NCBI GenBank assembly: GCA_937974415.1
Contig: CALJXB010000160.1
Span: forward strand, 1 to 7,705
DNA: 7,705 bases
DNA from: an uncultured Kiloniellales bacterium
GTDB taxonomy: Bacteria; Pseudomonadota; Alphaproteobacteria; Kiloniellales; JAKSDN01
Reading direction: 5' to 3'
Part shown: positions 6,774-7,705 of the stretch, piece after piece
Position numbering within the stretch: position 1 is the stretch's first letter
How the letters are laid out: each line of letters begins with the position of its first letter
Notes under the pieces: model-generated
The model's input: only the letters and a program-made list of their open reading frames with translations
Told to the model about the DNA's origin: nothing
The model's database searches: none
Program-made: the position numbers and the translations under genes

Positions 6774-7523
6774 ATGGCGGGCCATTCACAGTTCAAGAAC
6801 ATCATGTACCGAAAGGGCGCGCAGGACAAAAAGCGCGCCAAGCTGTTTTCGAAACTCGGCCGCGAACTCACGGTCGCGGCGAAGCAGGGTGGTGACGATG
6901 CGTCCGCCAATCCGCGGCTGCGATCCGCGATTGCGGCGGCCCGGTCGGCAAACATGCCGAAGGACAACATCGATCGCGCCATCAAGAAGGGCGCGGGCGG
7001 AACCGACGATGCAAACTTCGAAGAGATGCGCTATGAGGGCTACGGCCCGGGTGGCATCGCGGTGATCGTGGAAGCGCTTACCGACAACCGGAATCGCACC
7101 GCGTCGGAACTTCGCTCCGCCTTCAGCAAGAACGGCGGCAATTTGGCGGAGTCGGGTTCGGTCAGCTTTATGTTCGACCGGGTCGGCGAAATTCGCTATG
7201 CAGCGGACGTGGCCGACGACGACGGCATGTTCGAAGCGGCACTCGAAGCCGGTGCCGAGGATGTTCAGTCCTCTGCCGATGGACATGAGATTACTTGTGC
7301 GGCGGAAGACCTGCATGCGGTGGCCGACGGCTTGTCCGAGACGTTTGGCGATCCGGTTTCCGCCAACTTGGTGTGGCGTCCGCAAACGACCGTGACGGTC
7401 GGCGACAAGGAGGCATCGACCTTGTTCGGCCTGATGGATGCACTTGACGACAACGACGATGTGCAAACGGTTTCGGCCAATTACGATATCGAAGAAGAGA
7501 CATTGGCACGGTTGACGGCTTGA
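6774..7523 (+). CDS. yebC: YebC/TACO1-family protein (translation factor / DNA-binding regulator)
   Basis: The YebC/PmpR/TACO1 family has been described as DNA-binding regulators and, more recently, as factors that help ribosomes through difficult stretches such as polyproline. The 249-residue protein begins [18 protein letters not shown], the family N-terminus, which fixes the start at 6774. An in-frame GTG at 6729 would add 15 residues, destroy that match and overlap the promoter. Visible blocks: the basic N-terminal helical domain (residues 1-75, with [14 protein letters not shown] and [15 protein letters not shown]), the conserved [18 protein letters not shown] (88-105), [15 protein letters not shown] (120-134), and the C-terminal [18 protein letters not shown] (221-238). 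The acidic middle and C-terminal domains are typical. It probably has its own promoter and leads into ruvC 14 bases downstream, a common pairing. Family certain; which of the proposed activities applies cannot be read from sequence. Confidence 0.96.
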   Translation: MAGHSQFKNIMYRKGAQDKKRAKLFSKLGRELTVAAKQGGDDASANPRLRSAIAAARSANMPKDNIDRAIKKGAGGTDDANFEEMRYEGYGPGGIAVIVEALTDNRNRTASELRSAFSKNGGNLAESGSVSFMFDRVGEIRYAADVADDDGMFEAALEAGAEDVQSSADGHEITCAAEDLHAVADGLSETFGDPVSANLVWRPQTTVTVGDKEASTLFGLMDALDDNDDVQTVSANYDIEEETLARLTA

Positions 7524-7537
7524 AACACGGATCCTCC

Positions 7538-7705
7538 ATGCGTCTGATCGGTCTCGACCCCGGCCTGCGGAGCACGGGATGGGGCATCATCGACGTGTCG
7601 GGCAACCGATTGGCGCATGTCGCTGACGGCGCGGTGCGCCCGGATCCGAAAGCGCCGCTCGCGTCGCGCCTGCGCGCCTTGCACGATGGCCTGATGGAAA
7701 TCCTG
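7538..7705 (+). CDS. ruvC: Crossover junction endodeoxyribonuclease RuvC (5' part, cut by window edge)
   Basis: RuvC resolves Holliday junctions during recombination, working with RuvAB. Only the first 56 codons are present. They begin [19 protein letters not shown], the RNase-H-like first strand with catalytic Asp7 and the GLDPG..TGWG signature, followed by the second and third strands. The frame is open to the edge. The ATG at 7538 fits the family start; a TTG at 7520, overlapping the yebC stop, is an in-frame alternative. The Shine-Dalgarno is weak (GGA at 7529-7531). It lies 14 bases after yebC in the same direction, so co-transcription is likely. ruvA and ruvB would be expected just beyond the window. 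Confidence 0.95.
   Translation, partial: MRLIGLDPGLRSTGWGIIDVSGNRLAHVADGAVRPDPKAPLASRLRALHDGLMEIL

Noticed and set aside
5723..6985. Minus-strand open frame of 420 codons opposite the YmdB-type gene and the start of yebC
   Set aside because: It overlaps two clearly real genes and the intergenic promoter region, and its sequence shows no domain.
1..7705. Mobile element, CRISPR array, tRNA/rRNA, prophage or defence island
   Set aside because: No transposase, integrase, terminal inverted repeats, regular repeat-spacer pattern or structural RNA other than 6S was seen; all large frames are housekeeping genes.

Overview
This window reads as a piece of chromosome from a GC-rich alphaproteobacterium, most likely of a Rhodospirillales-like lineage. 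The evidence is strong G/C preference at third codon positions, protein sequences of alphaproteobacterial type, and the gene order zapA - (6S RNA) - 5-formyltetrahydrofolate cyclo-ligase - YmdB-type phosphoesterase - yebC - ruvC. I see no mobile element, CRISPR array, tRNA or rRNA. The taxonomic call is inference from protein style and synteny, not from a search.

Left half (1-4154, minus strand): a carbon-metabolism operon read right to left, transketolase (tkt), then class I fructose-bisphosphate aldolase (fba), then glyceraldehyde-3-phosphate dehydrogenase (gap, missing only its last few codons at the window edge). The gaps between the genes are 62 and 71 bases, without an obvious terminator, so co-transcription is likely. 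The three enzymes share glyceraldehyde-3-phosphate as substrate or product and link the pentose phosphate pathway to glycolysis/gluconeogenesis (or to a Calvin cycle, if the organism has one). No phosphoglycerate kinase gene lies between them.

Middle (4155-4408): a 254-base divergent intergenic region carrying a good sigma70-like promoter for the rightward genes and a weaker candidate for tkt.

Right half (4409-7705, plus strand): a small coiled-coil protein (DUF4164-like) and zapA (FtsZ-ring protein), then a non-coding stretch of about 160 nt that folds like 6S RNA (ssrS), then 5-formyltetrahydrofolate cyclo-ligase and a YmdB-family metallophosphoesterase. After a 184-base gap with a possible terminator and a new promoter come yebC (TACO1-family translation factor/regulator) and the 5' end of ruvC (Holliday-junction resolvase). 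The promoter placed right against the yebC start codon suggests a leaderless mRNA.

Overall this is conserved housekeeping DNA. The most interesting items are the non-coding or regulatory ones: the 6S RNA candidate, the probable leaderless yebC transcript, and the hairpin at the tkt start. I found no convincing evidence of a new biological system.
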